In this document: positions 25,179 through 34,523 of the stretch, piece by piece
How the letters are laid out: each line of letters starts with the position of its first letter
Numbering within the stretch: the stretch's first letter is position 1
NCBI GenBank assembly: GCA_002344065.1
Contig: DDTK01000015.1
Location: 62,001-126,000 of the forward strand
DNA: 64,000 nt
Reading direction: 5' to 3'
Source of the DNA: Flammeovirgaceae bacterium UBA2366
GTDB taxonomy: Bacteria; Bacteroidota; Bacteroidia; Cytophagales; Cyclobacteriaceae
The notes under the pieces: model-generated
What the model was told of the DNA's origin: nothing
Seen by the model: only the letters and a program-made list of their open reading frames with translations
The model's database searches: none
Position numbers and translations under genes: made by a program

Positions 25179-26082
25179 TTTTCAGATCTTCAATCAATTT
25201 CGAAAAACGTACTTCAGCCACTTGCTGTAAATGGGTGAGTGGCTCCAGCACAGTAGTTGAGCTTCCATAGATGGCCCGATCAAGTGCCTGTAAACTTTTA
25301 CCGAGGTATTCATCTTGCTCCAGGGCCAGGGTTTCGCGTGTGGTAAGTTTTGTAAAAGGTTTTCCTTCCAGTTGTTCCATGTATTTTTTCCATATGGACA
25401 AGGCAGTCTCGGTATTTTGTGTGGTGTACTGCGTTTGCAGCTGATGAAGTTTTTCCAGGAAGGATTGGATAAACTTTGTATGATTTTTTTGAAGTCGCTT
25501 GAGCTTGAAATATTTCCGGATTCGTTTACCGAAAACTATCCAGATCACAACGCTCACTACCAGAAGAATTCCAACAGTGATGAGCAGGATAGGATAATTC
25601 AACAGAAAAGAAACGCGCTGATACGTAGTGTTGGTTAATAAGGGAAGATCTTCAGCACGGATACTATCCGGAACCGGTTCTTTTACCATGGCGGCTAATA
25701 GGATGCTGTCGCGCTGAGGTACATAGCGTGTGCAATCTCTTTCATTCACTACAAATATGGGCAGGCTAAGGTACTGCACATCATCCACCTCAAAGGTGAG
25801 AAGCTGATACACTACACTATCATAACTTTCTCCGCGCTGGGTTTGTGTGGGTTGATATTTTTTGTGATGAAACTCAAATGGGTTGAAGGAAAAGGTAGAA
25901 TCCGGGAAGAGTACGGTGAGGTTGCTGGGATATTGGGCAACCATATAGTAATCAATGGGGTCACCTAATCGTACGCTGTCTTGAATGAACCCTGCCCGCA
26001 CCTTCACCTGGGCCATCGTTTGAAACAACGATAGGATTAATAAAATCGATAAACAGGTTTTAAGAATATTCCTTCGCCTCAT
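25171..26082 (-). CDS. Bat-operon membrane protein (BatD-like position)
   Basis: This 303-residue protein has a Sec signal (ending near TMAQV), a beta-rich periplasmic domain with FQTMAQVKVRAGFIQDSVRL and YDSVVYQLLTFEVDDVQYL, a membrane helix (about 158-182) and a cytoplasmic helical tail. In Bat operons a protein of similar layout lies between DUF58 and BatA. I do not see a confident named family, so the call rests on position and layout. It starts 13 bases after the DUF58 gene end. Confidence 0.6.
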   Translation of the reverse strand: MRRRNILKTCLSILLILSLFQTMAQVKVRAGFIQDSVRLGDPIDYYMVAQYPSNLTVLFPDSTFSFNPFEFHHKKYQPTQTQRGESYDSVVYQLLTFEVDDVQYLSLPIFVVNERDCTRYVPQRDSILLAAMVKEPVPDSIRAEDLPLLTNTTYQRVSFLLNYPILLITVGILLVVSVVIWIVFGKRIRKYFKLKRLQKNHTKFIQSFLEKLHQLQTQYTTQNTETALSIWKKYMEQLEGKPFTKLTTRETLALEQDEYLGKSLQALDRAIYGSSTTVLEPLTHLQQVAEVRFSKLIEDLKNG

Positions 26083-26094
26083 CGTCAGCTTCGC

Positions 26095-26973
26095 CTAAGT
26101 TGTTTTTACTGATTTGTTCCGGATTTTAAATAGCCGGAGCAATTTTGGAACGTAGTCTTCATCTGTATCCAACGAAATAAAGTTGATCTGATGTTTTTTA
26201 CAAAACGCAGTGAGTTGTGATTTCCGATCCTCCAGCCTGTCGCTGATTTTTTTACGAAAATCCCCAAATGAAGTATTGATCCATAAGGTCTTTCCCGATT
26301 CTTTATCTTCAACGGGTATAATACCCAATCTCGGTAACCGGGTTTCGCGCTTATCGCTGATGTGCACAATAACCAGGTCATGCCTTCGCGCCAGGGCTTT
26401 TAAATTGTGTTCGTAGGATTCATCAATGAAATCAGAGATTAGAATAATAACACTCCTGCGTTTGATGGTATTAAGCGCAAACGCCATAGCCTTATTCAGG
26501 TCTGTTCTTTTTGATTGCGGCCGCAGGGTAGTAATACCATGAATAATCTGATACGCCTGCGAAACACCTTTGGTGGGTTTAATATATAATTCACGCTGAT
26601 CGGTATAGCAGATCAACCCTACATGACTTGATTCTTTCACGGCAGAAAGGGCCAGTACCCCGCAAATTTCTTTGCCAATATCGGCTTTGGTTTGCCCGGC
26701 CGACCCAATGTTTTGCGAGGCGCTCACATCCAGAATGAAAAATACCGTTTGTTCCTTTTCCTCCCGGAAGGTCTTGACATACGCACCATGGCCCTTTGCC
26801 GACACGTTCCAGTCGATGGTGCGGATGTCGTCTCCATACTGGTAGGGGCGTACATCGTCAAACTCCAGCCCTGTTCCCTTAAAAACAGACCGGAAGTCGC
26901 CCTGCATCTGGCTGTTTATAGCCTTGCGTATCTGTATTTCGTATTTGCGTAACTTTTTTAGAAGTTCTTTCAC
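26095..26973 (-). CDS. DUF58 (VWA-like) protein
   Basis: This 292-residue cytoplasmic protein has the DUF58 signature GDDIRTIDWNVSAKG and the VWA-like FILDVSASQNIG. DUF58 proteins usually work with a MoxR AAA ATPase and a BatA-type VWA protein. No moxR gene is in the window: the upstream neighbour is DUF4296 on the other strand. A perfect -7 box, TATTTTTG on the minus strand at 27006-27013, precedes it, but I do not see a well-placed -33 box. Length is normal. Confidence 0.86.
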   Translation of the reverse strand: MKELLKKLRKYEIQIRKAINSQMQGDFRSVFKGTGLEFDDVRPYQYGDDIRTIDWNVSAKGHGAYVKTFREEKEQTVFFILDVSASQNIGSAGQTKADIGKEICGVLALSAVKESSHVGLICYTDQRELYIKPTKGVSQAYQIIHGITTLRPQSKRTDLNKAMAFALNTIKRRSVIILISDFIDESYEHNLKALARRHDLVIVHISDKRETRLPRLGIIPVEDKESGKTLWINTSFGDFRKKISDRLEDRKSQLTAFCKKHQINFISLDTDEDYVPKLLRLFKIRNKSVKTT

Positions 26974-27077
26974 AACCTAAGGATGCTGGTTCAATTTTTG
27001 AGTTCCAAAAATAACTAAATGTGACTACTTTGCTCACTTCACTCATAACTCAGGTTGATTTAAGCGATAAAGGGAAA

Positions 27078-27443
27078 ATGAACCGGATTTTTTTAAGCAT
27101 CCTCATCGGGTTTCTTCTAACAGGCTGTCAGCAAAAGGACAGTCGGAAAGGTATTTTAACCGAGCCCGAAATGGTTAACGTCCTTATTCAGCTCTATGTG
27201 GCGGAAGAGAAGATTGCCCTGCTCCCGATTAGTTATGACTCCCTGAACAGGCTAATGCCATATTTCCGCGAACATATCTTTACACAAGTCGGTATTCAGG
27301 ATTCTGTTTTCAGAAAGTCGATGGAATACTATATGGCTCATCCCAAGCGCCTCGAATATATTTACACAGCCGTGGTAGATTCCTTAAGTTTGCAGGAGCA
27401 AGTAGTACCGAACGAGTACAGCCAGTATGCCCCACCCAAATGA
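27078..27443 (+). CDS. DUF4296 lipoprotein
   Basis: This protein of 121 residues has a lipoprotein signal (FLLTGC) and the DUF4296 pattern EPEMVNVLIQLYVAEEK followed by FREHIFTQVGIQDSVFRKS. The family is Bacteroidota-specific and of unknown function. I use the ATG at 27078, since an in-frame start at 27021 would put 19 non-signal residues before the lipobox. It overlaps mutS2 by 17 bases. Confidence 0.82.
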   Translation: MNRIFLSILIGFLLTGCQQKDSRKGILTEPEMVNVLIQLYVAEEKIALLPISYDSLNRLMPYFREHIFTQVGIQDSVFRKSMEYYMAHPKRLEYIYTAVVDSLSLQEQVVPNEYSQYAPPK

Positions 27444-29799
27444 TGTTGAACAAAAACTTGGCTTCGACCAGATCAGATCGAAGTTAAAATCCTTTTCCCT
27501 TTCTGCATTAGGCTCTGCACGCGTGGATGAAATGTTGTTTCTTAACGATTCAACAAAGATTAAACACCTGCTTCAACAGGTTTTTGAGTTTAAGCAGATT
27601 CTTGAACGTGGGGATGCCTTTCCATCCAATCATTATGTTGATCCTGCCGCGTTCTTTACCCGTGCTTCGCTGGTGGGCAATTACCTTGATGAACAGGATT
27701 TTCTGCAAATCGCGTACTCGTTACAAACCATCCTTACGTGCCGCGATTACCTGGTGAGGAATCAGGAATATTATCCGGTGTTATTTCAACTAACCGAACC
27801 CGTTCGGGTTTCCGGTGCTTATGTTAAGCAAATTCATTCTGTAATTGATGATGCAGGATTGGTGAGGGATTCCGCCAGCACCGAGTTGAGCCGGATACGA
27901 AGAAAACTTCGTGAGGAGCAAGGCCGATCACGGAAATTGATAGACCAGGTATACCGGCAGGCGGTAGCGCAGCAATGGGTGCCCGAAGGTGCCTTGCCCA
28001 CCATACGGGGCGGACGCTTAGTGATACCGGTATTGGCCGAGTACAAGCGAAAGCTAAAAGGATTTATTCAGGATGAATCCGCAACAGGTCAGACGGTTTT
28101 TATGGAACCTGCTGAGGTACTGGAAGCCAACAACGAGATTCGCGATTTAGAACATGCTGAAAGGCGGGAGGTAATCCGAATACTCATTCAGCTCACCGAT
28201 AAATTGCGTGAAGAAATTCCGCAACTACAGCTGGCTTACCGATTTTTAGGTTGGATCGATTTCATTAGAGCCAAAGCAAAGCTTGCCCTTGAATTACAGG
28301 CGGAACTTCCGGATGTTGTTCCCACGCCCGCACTTCGGTGGATGAATGCACGACATCCATTGCTGTATATGAGCCTGAAAGGAAAACGAGAGCTTGTTCC
28401 GCTAACTATAGATTTAACAGAAGCCGACAGGTTCTTATTGGTTTCCGGACCAAATGCCGGGGGAAAATCCGTTTGTCTTAAAACGGTTGGGTTGTTGCAG
28501 TACATGCTACAATGCGGATTATTAATTCCGGTTTCGCCTGATTCCAAAGCTGGAATTTTTGATGACTTGTTTATTGACATTGGCGACCAGCAGTCGATTG
28601 AAAATGACCTGAGCACCTACAGCAGCCATTTGAAAAACATGGCGCATTTTGTTCAGCATGGTAATGGTAAAACCCTGGTATTGCTGGATGAATTAGGATC
28701 AGGAACAGATCCGAACTTTGGGGGGGCTATAGCACAGGCTATTTTGCAAACCTTGTTGAAAAAACACGTATGGGGTGTGGCCACTACACATTACTACAAT
28801 TTGAAATTATTTGCCGGGCAGCAACAGGGTATTCGCAATGCCGCCATGCGCTTCGATGAGAAAAACATGGTTCCGCTGTATCAACTTGATATTGGAAAAC
28901 CAGGAAGTTCATTTGCGTTGGAGATTGCTCAGAAAACCGGATTGCCACGAGAGATTCTGGAGGCGGCAGGACACCTTGCCGGAAGTGAGCTGGTGGGTTT
29001 TGAAACCCTGGTACGAAACCTGGAGCAGGAGAGAAATGCCTTAGCGGAAAAAACCAGGCAGCTCAGCAAGCAAGATGCTGAATTGAAAGTATTGCTTGAA
29101 AAATACGAGACATTGAGTGGCGAGTTGGAGTTGAAGAAGAAACAGATTCTGAACAAGGCTAAAGAAGAAGCCAGCAACCTGTTAGCTGAAACAAACCGCG
29201 AGATTGAAAAAACTATTCGTCACATCCGCGAGAACCAGGCGCAAAAGCAGGAAACCAGCAAAGTAAGGAAGAACCTGGAAGTGCTTACGCAGAAAGTATC
29301 GCGACAGCAGGAAGTGCCAAAGCAAAAATTGCCTGCCGGACCAATAAAAGCGGGCGATCGCGTACGACTAATTGGCCAGGTTGGAACCGGACTGGTGTTA
29401 TCGGTAAAGGGTAAAAATGCTATGGTTCAGTTTGGTGAATTGAAATCTACCATAGCGGTGAGCAAACTGGAAAGCGCAGTACAGTCAACTCCAGAAACTG
29501 CCACAGCGCGAAAGTTGCGATCGGTAGGCATAAGCCTGCATGATAAACGCGCGGTGTACAGTTCAGTATTGGATGTGCGCGGAAAAAGAGTCGAGGAAGT
29601 GGTTCCGTTGCTCGATCAGTTCATGGATACCTCCGTGTTGCTGAGCCAGGGGGAAATAAAAATTTTACATGGCAAAGGTGAAGGTGTGCTTCGCAAAGTT
29701 ATCCGGGAACAACTTAAGAAATACAAACAGGTAGCTTCCGTGGCTGATGAGCATGTGGAACGGGGTGGGGATGGGATAACGGTGGTGGTGTTAAAATAA
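27427..29799 (+). CDS. mutS2: MutS2 family protein
   Basis: This 790-residue protein has the MutS2 order: a helical clamp region, the ABC-type ATPase core with Walker A GPNAGGKSV and Walker B VLLDELGSGTDP followed by ATTHYYNLK, a long coiled-coil (about 520-620), and a C-terminal Smr nuclease domain with LDVRG and HGKGEG. MutS2 acts in recombination control or collided-ribosome rescue rather than mismatch repair. The Smr LDxHG motif reads LDVRG here. A terminator lies directly after the stop. Confidence 0.93.
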   Translation: MPHPNDVEQKLGFDQIRSKLKSFSLSALGSARVDEMLFLNDSTKIKHLLQQVFEFKQILERGDAFPSNHYVDPAAFFTRASLVGNYLDEQDFLQIAYSLQTILTCRDYLVRNQEYYPVLFQLTEPVRVSGAYVKQIHSVIDDAGLVRDSASTELSRIRRKLREEQGRSRKLIDQVYRQAVAQQWVPEGALPTIRGGRLVIPVLAEYKRKLKGFIQDESATGQTVFMEPAEVLEANNEIRDLEHAERREVIRILIQLTDKLREEIPQLQLAYRFLGWIDFIRAKAKLALELQAELPDVVPTPALRWMNARHPLLYMSLKGKRELVPLTIDLTEADRFLLVSGPNAGGKSVCLKTVGLLQYMLQCGLLIPVSPDSKAGIFDDLFIDIGDQQSIENDLSTYSSHLKNMAHFVQHGNGKTLVLLDELGSGTDPNFGGAIAQAILQTLLKKHVWGVATTHYYNLKLFAGQQQGIRNAAMRFDEKNMVPLYQLDIGKPGSSFALEIAQKTGLPREILEAAGHLAGSELVGFETLVRNLEQERNALAEKTRQLSKQDAELKVLLEKYETLSGELELKKKQILNKAKEEASNLLAETNREIEKTIRHIRENQAQKQETSKVRKNLEVLTQKVSRQQEVPKQKLPAGPIKAGDRVRLIGQVGTGLVLSVKGKNAMVQFGELKSTIAVSKLESAVQSTPETATARKLRSVGISLHDKRAVYSSVLDVRGKRVEEVVPLLDQFMDTSVLLSQGEIKILHGKGEGVLRKVIREQLKKYKQVASVADEHVERGGDGITVVVLK

Positions 29800-29801
29800 A
29801 A

Positions 29802-29823
29802 AAAGGCCTCAAACGAGGCCTTT
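29802..29823. terminator. Intrinsic terminator after mutS2
   Basis: AAAGGCCTC-AAAC-GAGGCCTTT is a perfect nine-base stem with a four-base loop, preceded by an A-run and followed by a short T-run. It serves mutS2 and can also serve the convergent lipoprotein gene. Confidence 0.85.
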
Positions 29824-29842
29824 AAAATCTTACAGTACTTTT

Positions 29843-30343
29843 TTAATTAAAAACAAAAGTCCAGTTGCCATTAACAGCTTCGGTTCTCCCGGCTGCACCA
29901 GCATGATCACAAGAAGTACAAATCAAATCTGAAATGGTTAGTTGTCCTGAACTGTTTATAGTGTAAACCATAGGAACGCCATCATTCCTTATCAAGGATC
30001 CACTGTCACCTGTACCGATGTTTACAAATGACCATGTTCCGCTTGCCGGCCAGGGGCTGGGTGTTGGTCTAGCGCCAGTAACAGAAAAGTTATAAGGGCC
30101 ATTTCCATTGTTGGCGTTGGCGTTAAACGTACCTGAAATTGTCAACTTGAAGTTGGTAAAGTCACCGGTTCTATTAGCCCCATCAAGACTTACACTTACA
30201 ATATTCCAGGTTTTAGAAAGCTTGCCCAATTGAACTTGCTGCGGGATGGGAGCCGGATCTTTGCCACCACAATTACTCATCAAAACAACGGCACTTGCCA
30301 AAATCACGAAAGAAACCGCTCTGGCCAATAATTTCATCATCAT
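29843..30343 (-). CDS. Unknown lipoprotein, lipocalin-like layout
   Basis: This 166-residue protein has a lipoprotein signal (LMSNC) and a beta-rich domain with KTWNIVSVSLDG at the start, a Gly/Asn-rich middle (FNANANNGNGPYNFSV) and paired Cys in LICTSCDHAG. The opening resembles small Bacteroidota lipocalin-like lipoproteins, but I cannot name a family with confidence. It is monocistronic and convergent with mutS2. Confidence 0.6.
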   Translation of the reverse strand: MMMKLLARAVSFVILASAVVLMSNCGGKDPAPIPQQVQLGKLSKTWNIVSVSLDGANRTGDFTNFKLTISGTFNANANNGNGPYNFSVTGARPTPSPWPASGTWSFVNIGTGDSGSLIRNDGVPMVYTINSSGQLTISDLICTSCDHAGAAGRTEAVNGNWTFVFN

Positions 30344-30466
30344 CTTATAATAGGTTATATGTTACGAATTTGGGGTTTATGGGGCACAAAATCAAACCTT
30401 AACGGCTGAAATGCAAATTTTACGGGGGTTTATCGGTTTAAATCGGTTGTTGTAACCCATATAACG

Positions 30467-31111
30467 TCAACCTGCCTTGGTTGATACGTGTTTGTAGTCC
30501 ATAACATTGATTATTTCCGCATCCCTGGGATATTCATCGGCCTGGTTGGAGGCTATGAAAACAAGCCTGTTGCTGGTTAGATTGTTCAGTTGGTTAAGGT
30601 ACCACTCCAATGCCTGTTTGTCGAGGTTGGTACCCGGTTCATCCAGAAACAACACCGGGGTATCGGTATAAAATGCCAGGCCAAGTTTCAAACGTTGCTT
30701 CATGCCGGAGGAAAAGTTGGCTATAAATTTCTTATGCGATTGCTCTAAATACATAGCCTCCAGTACCTGTTCAGGTACATAGCCGGGTTTAATCGGTCTG
30801 GTTTTAAAATGGAATTCTACCTGTTCCTGTAAGGTGAATTCGTCAATCAGGTCCATGTATGGTGTGGCTACCGAAACCAGTGGATATATCTCATCCACTT
30901 CAATAGCTGTCTGATCTTTCTGATAGGTTAGTTTTCCTGAGCTTGGCGGCATCTGCCCCCACAACACTTGTAAAAGGGTTGATTTGCCCGAGCCGTTAGG
31001 ACCTGTTATGGCGTAAGTTTTTCCTTGTTGGAAGGTGAACGTGAGGTCGCGGAAAATCCATTCGCGGTTATAACGTTTACTGAGTGCTTCGGTAGAAATG
31101 GTGATGCCCAT
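30467..31111 (-). CDS. ABC transporter ATPase, lipid A gene block
   Basis: This 214-residue ATPase has Walker A GPNGSGKSTLL, signature FSSGMKQRLKL and Walker B VLFLDEPGTNLD. It is compact and has no permease gene beside it. It follows lpxA by five bases on the same strand, as the last gene of the lpxD-lpxC/fabZ-lpxA run, so it may power lipid or envelope transport with a permease encoded elsewhere. Substrate is unknown. Confidence 0.85.
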   Translation of the reverse strand: MGITISTEALSKRYNREWIFRDLTFTFQQGKTYAITGPNGSGKSTLLQVLWGQMPPSSGKLTYQKDQTAIEVDEIYPLVSVATPYMDLIDEFTLQEQVEFHFKTRPIKPGYVPEQVLEAMYLEQSHKKFIANFSSGMKQRLKLGLAFYTDTPVLFLDEPGTNLDKQALEWYLNQLNNLTSNRLVFIASNQADEYPRDAEIINVMDYKHVSTKAG

Positions 31112-31116
31112 TTCGG

Positions 31117-31905
31117 TCAGTCGCCTAATCCGTAACCCTTCATGATGCCGCGTTCTGATTTGCTAATGAAATCAATAATGTAATCGCGTTCAGCACTGGC
31201 CGGAATGGTTTCGGCAATAATGTCGAGGGCTTTGGTGTTGTTAATGCCCTTCATGAAAATATAGCGGTAGATTTCCTGTATCTCAGAAATCTTTTCAGAG
31301 CTAAACCCTCTTCTTCTTAAGCCAACAGAATTAATGCCGGCATACGCCAAAGGTTCGCGTGCCGCTTTGGTGTAAGGTGGAACATCTTTACGCACTAGTG
31401 ATCCACCAGAAATCATAACGTGTGCGCCTACCTTAACAAACTGATGCAGCGCACTGGCGCCACCGATAATAGCCCAATCATCAACGGTTACATGGCCGGC
31501 AACCTGTACGGTATTCACCAATATGCAGTTGTTGCCGATGATGCAATCGTGTGCCACATGAACATACGCCATGAGCAGACAATTATTTCCTATAACAGTT
31601 TTGAATTTATCGTGGGTACCTCGGCTGATGGTTACGAACTCGCGTATCACGGTGTTGTCGCCAATGAAGGTTTCGGTTTCTTCGCCCGCAAATTTCAAAT
31701 CTTGCGGTATAGCTGAGATGGATGCGCCCGGATAAACTTTTACGTTTTTACCCAACCGTGCGCCATCGAAAATAACTACGTTGGGGCCTATCCAGCTTCC
31801 ATCGCCAATCACAACATTTTTGCAAATGGTAGCGAAGGGTTCAATAATTACGTTCGCGCCAATCTTAGCTTCGGGGTGAACGTTGGCTAGTGGATGATAA
31901 CTCAT
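31117..31905 (-). CDS. lpxA: UDP-N-acetylglucosamine acyltransferase LpxA
   Basis: This 262-residue enzyme starts lipid A synthesis by acylating UDP-GlcNAc. It has the left-handed beta-helix hexapeptide repeats (IGANVIIEPFA, IGPNVVIFDG, IGGASALHQFVKVG) and catalytic His in LMAYVHVAHDC. The C-terminal helical domain with IYRYIFMKG is present. Its start overlaps the lpxC/fabZ end by four bases. Length is normal. Confidence 0.95.
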   Translation of the reverse strand: MSYHPLANVHPEAKIGANVIIEPFATICKNVVIGDGSWIGPNVVIFDGARLGKNVKVYPGASISAIPQDLKFAGEETETFIGDNTVIREFVTISRGTHDKFKTVIGNNCLLMAYVHVAHDCIIGNNCILVNTVQVAGHVTVDDWAIIGGASALHQFVKVGAHVMISGGSLVRKDVPPYTKAAREPLAYAGINSVGLRRRGFSSEKISEIQEIYRYIFMKGINNTKALDIIAETIPASAERDYIIDFISKSERGIMKGYGLGD

Positions 31906-33299
31906 GAATCTTTACGGACAATGCTGGCGGTCATGGTGCCTTCACAAACAAGCGTATTGCCAACAAATGCACGACCATACATTTTTGCAATACCGCGCTT
32001 AATGGGTACAACCAGATCGCATTGAATAACCAATGTATCGCCTGGTAATACCATTTTTCTAAACCTGAAATTTTCTATGCCCAAAAAGTAAGTCCAGTAG
32101 TTTTCCGGATCGGGCACCGTACTCATTACCAGTATACCTCCAATCTGTGCCATGGCTTCTACCTGCAGCACACCGGGCATAACCGGGTTGCCGGGGAAGT
32201 GCCCCTGAAAGAAGGGTTCGTTGGCGGTAACGTTCTTTACTCCGGCAACACTTTCGTTATCGAGGTAAATAATCTTATCGATTAGCAAAAAAGGATAGCG
32301 GTGTGGAAGCGTTTGCCTGATTTTGTTGATGTCCATTACCGGGGGAAGGCTAGGGTTGTATTTTGGTCTTCCCTGTTTGTCGGCCTCAGCCATTGCCTTC
32401 TTCAATTTCTTGGCAAAGGCTACGTTGGCCGCATGTCCTGGACGAGCTGCCAACACCTGCGCTTTGAGAGGCCGGCCTGCAAGGGCAAGATCGCCAACTA
32501 TATCAAGCAGTTTATGCCGTGCAGGTTCGTTTTTATAACGAAGTTCAATATTGTTTAGGATGCCTTCATGCTTCACGGAAACTTTTGGTTTGCCCAGCAT
32601 TTTGGCAATGTTCGCCAGTTCATCTTCCTTTACAACGCGATCAACAATTACAATAGCGTTATTCAAATCTCCGCCACGGATGAGGTTGTTCTTGTAAAGC
32701 ATCTCCAGTTCATGCAAAAAGCAGAAGGTGCGGCATGAAGCAATTTCTTTTTCAAACTGTCGGATGTCGGTAATTGAAGCATGCTGACTGCCCAGTACCG
32801 GTGAGTTGTAATCGATCATCACCGTAACACGGTAGTCATCCAGTGGAAGAGCTGCAATCTCAACGTTACGTGCAGTCTCCCTGTAGAACAATGGTTCCTG
32901 CACTTCGAAAAAATCGCGCAACGCATTTTGTTCTTCCGTGCCTGCTGTCTTAAGTGTTTCAACAAATTCAATAGAACTGCCATCCATGATGGGACACTCG
33001 GGTCCGTCAATCTGGATCAGGACGTTATCAATTTCCAGGCCCACCAAAGCAGCTAAGGTATGTTCAATGGTGCTTACACGGGCACCACTTTGTTCGATGG
33101 TAGTTCCTCTTGAAACGTCAACCACATTGTCGCAATCGGCATCAATAATGGGCGAGCCGGGTAAATCAATGCGTTGAAACTTAATACCATGATTGGGTTT
33201 GGCCGGTAAAAAGGTAACATTCGTCTTGGCTCCTGTATGAAGACCAACGCCCGAAAGCGACACCGATTTCTCGATGGTCTGTTGTTTAATATTCTGCAT
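31902..33299 (-). CDS. lpxC/fabZ: Bifunctional LpxC deacetylase / FabZ dehydratase
   Basis: This protein of 465 residues fuses two enzymes. The N-terminal part (about 1-300) is LpxC, the zinc deacetylase of lipid A synthesis, with SGVGLHTG, the TIEHTLAALVG zinc site and KHEGILNNIELRYKNEPARH. The C-terminal part is the FabZ hotdog fold, with LPHRYPFLLID and the catalytic GHFPGNPVMPGVLQVEA. The fusion is characteristic of Bacteroidota. The ATG at 33299 is chosen over an in-frame TTG at 33320. It lies downstream of lpxD. Confidence 0.95.
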   Translation of the reverse strand: MQNIKQQTIEKSVSLSGVGLHTGAKTNVTFLPAKPNHGIKFQRIDLPGSPIIDADCDNVVDVSRGTTIEQSGARVSTIEHTLAALVGLEIDNVLIQIDGPECPIMDGSSIEFVETLKTAGTEEQNALRDFFEVQEPLFYRETARNVEIAALPLDDYRVTVMIDYNSPVLGSQHASITDIRQFEKEIASCRTFCFLHELEMLYKNNLIRGGDLNNAIVIVDRVVKEDELANIAKMLGKPKVSVKHEGILNNIELRYKNEPARHKLLDIVGDLALAGRPLKAQVLAARPGHAANVAFAKKLKKAMAEADKQGRPKYNPSLPPVMDINKIRQTLPHRYPFLLIDKIIYLDNESVAGVKNVTANEPFFQGHFPGNPVMPGVLQVEAMAQIGGILVMSTVPDPENYWTYFLGIENFRFRKMVLPGDTLVIQCDLVVPIKRGIAKMYGRAFVGNTLVCEGTMTASIVRKDS

Positions 33300-33317
33300 G
33301 CTTTGCTTAAAAGATGG

Positions 33318-33350
33318 CAAATTTAACCCCGAATAGGGGGATTATCCAAA
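33318..33350 (-). promoter_or_regulatory. Putative promoter of lpxC/fabZ-lpxA
   Basis: On the minus strand, TTTG at 33350-33347 is followed after 21 bases by TAAATTTG (33325-33318), matching the Bacteroidota -33/-7 consensus TTTG and TAnnTTTG. It would start transcription about 14 bases before the LpxC start codon, so this block can be expressed apart from lpxD. Confidence 0.5.
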
Positions 33351-33397
33351 CCGGATTAATAGAAGGCCTATAGGGCCCAATTAGCGTGGTTATCGGG

Positions 33398-34477
33398 TTA
33401 TTGTTCGCTTATGGAATCCTGATTGACAGGGGTGTCCTGATTAGCCCCCTGAACAATCTTTTCCAGTTGGCGAAGACGGTCGTGCAGGTCGGGGAGTTTC
33501 TTAAATACTGCGTAGGAGCGGAAATAATCTTTAATGTCGAATACAGGATACCCGATTAGTTTTTGACCTTCTTCCTTTATTGATTTGGATATACCACCTT
33601 GCGCCCCAATACTGGTATTGTTCGCAATAACTAAATGCCCGGCTATACCGACCTGCCCGGCAATGACACAGTGTTCACCTATTTTTGAAGAGCCTGAAAT
33701 TCCAGTTTGGGCAGCAATAACGGTATTCTTTCCAACTTCCACATTATGGGCAATTTGAATAAGGTTGTCCAGCTTAACACCCTGGCGAATAATGGTTGAG
33801 TCGCCATACATGGTAGCACAATCAATTACAGTGTTAGCCCCGATGACCACATCATCTTCAATCAATACATTACCCATCTGTGGTATCGATTTGTAGGTTC
33901 CGTCTTGTTGTGGGGCAAAACCAAAACCATCGCTGCCTACTACTGTGCCGGCATGCAACACACAGTTGTTGCCGATTTTAGTATCGGCATAAAGTTTAAC
34001 ATTCGGATGAAGAATTACATTGTTGCCGATAACCACATTATCGCCTACAAAAACATGCGGGTAGATTTTAACATTGTCGCCAATTTTAACATTATGACCG
34101 ATGTATGAGAAAGCCCCGCGGTAAATATTTTTTCCTGCAACACTTTTGTTCCCAATAAAGCTCGGTTCTTCAATTCCGGTTTTCTGAAAGCTCATCATTT
34201 TATGATATTCTTCCAGCAATACAGTGAAACTGTTATACGGATCGGCCACTACAATAAGGGCTGACTTGATTTCTTTCCGAGGTGTGAATTCTTTGCTTAC
34301 AATAACGGCTGATGCCTGTGTGGTGTAAATGTAGTTCTCGTATTTCGGGTTTGATAAAAATGCAATCTGACCGGGTTTTGCATCCTGAATTTTAGCCAGC
34401 ATGTTTATTTTGCCCTGGCCGTCACCCTTTACCTCACCGCCAAGCATAGCGGCTATTTGACTAATCGTAAATTCCAT
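33398..34477 (-). CDS. lpxD: UDP-3-O-acylglucosamine N-acyltransferase LpxD
   Basis: This 359-residue enzyme adds the second acyl chain in lipid A synthesis. It has the N-terminal UDP-binding region (LGGEVKGDGQGKIN) and a long hexapeptide-repeat beta-helix (IGHNVKIGDNVKIYPHVFVG, IGANTVIDCATM), with IQIAHNVEVG carrying the catalytic His. Length is normal. About 98 bases separate it from lpxC/fabZ. A -7-like TATATTTG (34534-34527, minus strand) overlaps the end of the upstream HD gene. Confidence 0.95.
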   Translation of the reverse strand: MEFTISQIAAMLGGEVKGDGQGKINMLAKIQDAKPGQIAFLSNPKYENYIYTTQASAVIVSKEFTPRKEIKSALIVVADPYNSFTVLLEEYHKMMSFQKTGIEEPSFIGNKSVAGKNIYRGAFSYIGHNVKIGDNVKIYPHVFVGDNVVIGNNVILHPNVKLYADTKIGNNCVLHAGTVVGSDGFGFAPQQDGTYKSIPQMGNVLIEDDVVIGANTVIDCATMYGDSTIIRQGVKLDNLIQIAHNVEVGKNTVIAAQTGISGSSKIGEHCVIAGQVGIAGHLVIANNTSIGAQGGISKSIKEEGQKLIGYPVFDIKDYFRSYAVFKKLPDLHDRLRQLEKIVQGANQDTPVNQDSISEQ

Positions 34478-34523
34478 GGATTGATCGGGTCAAGGGTCAA
34501 AAGTCATTTAATACTTAAGGCAT

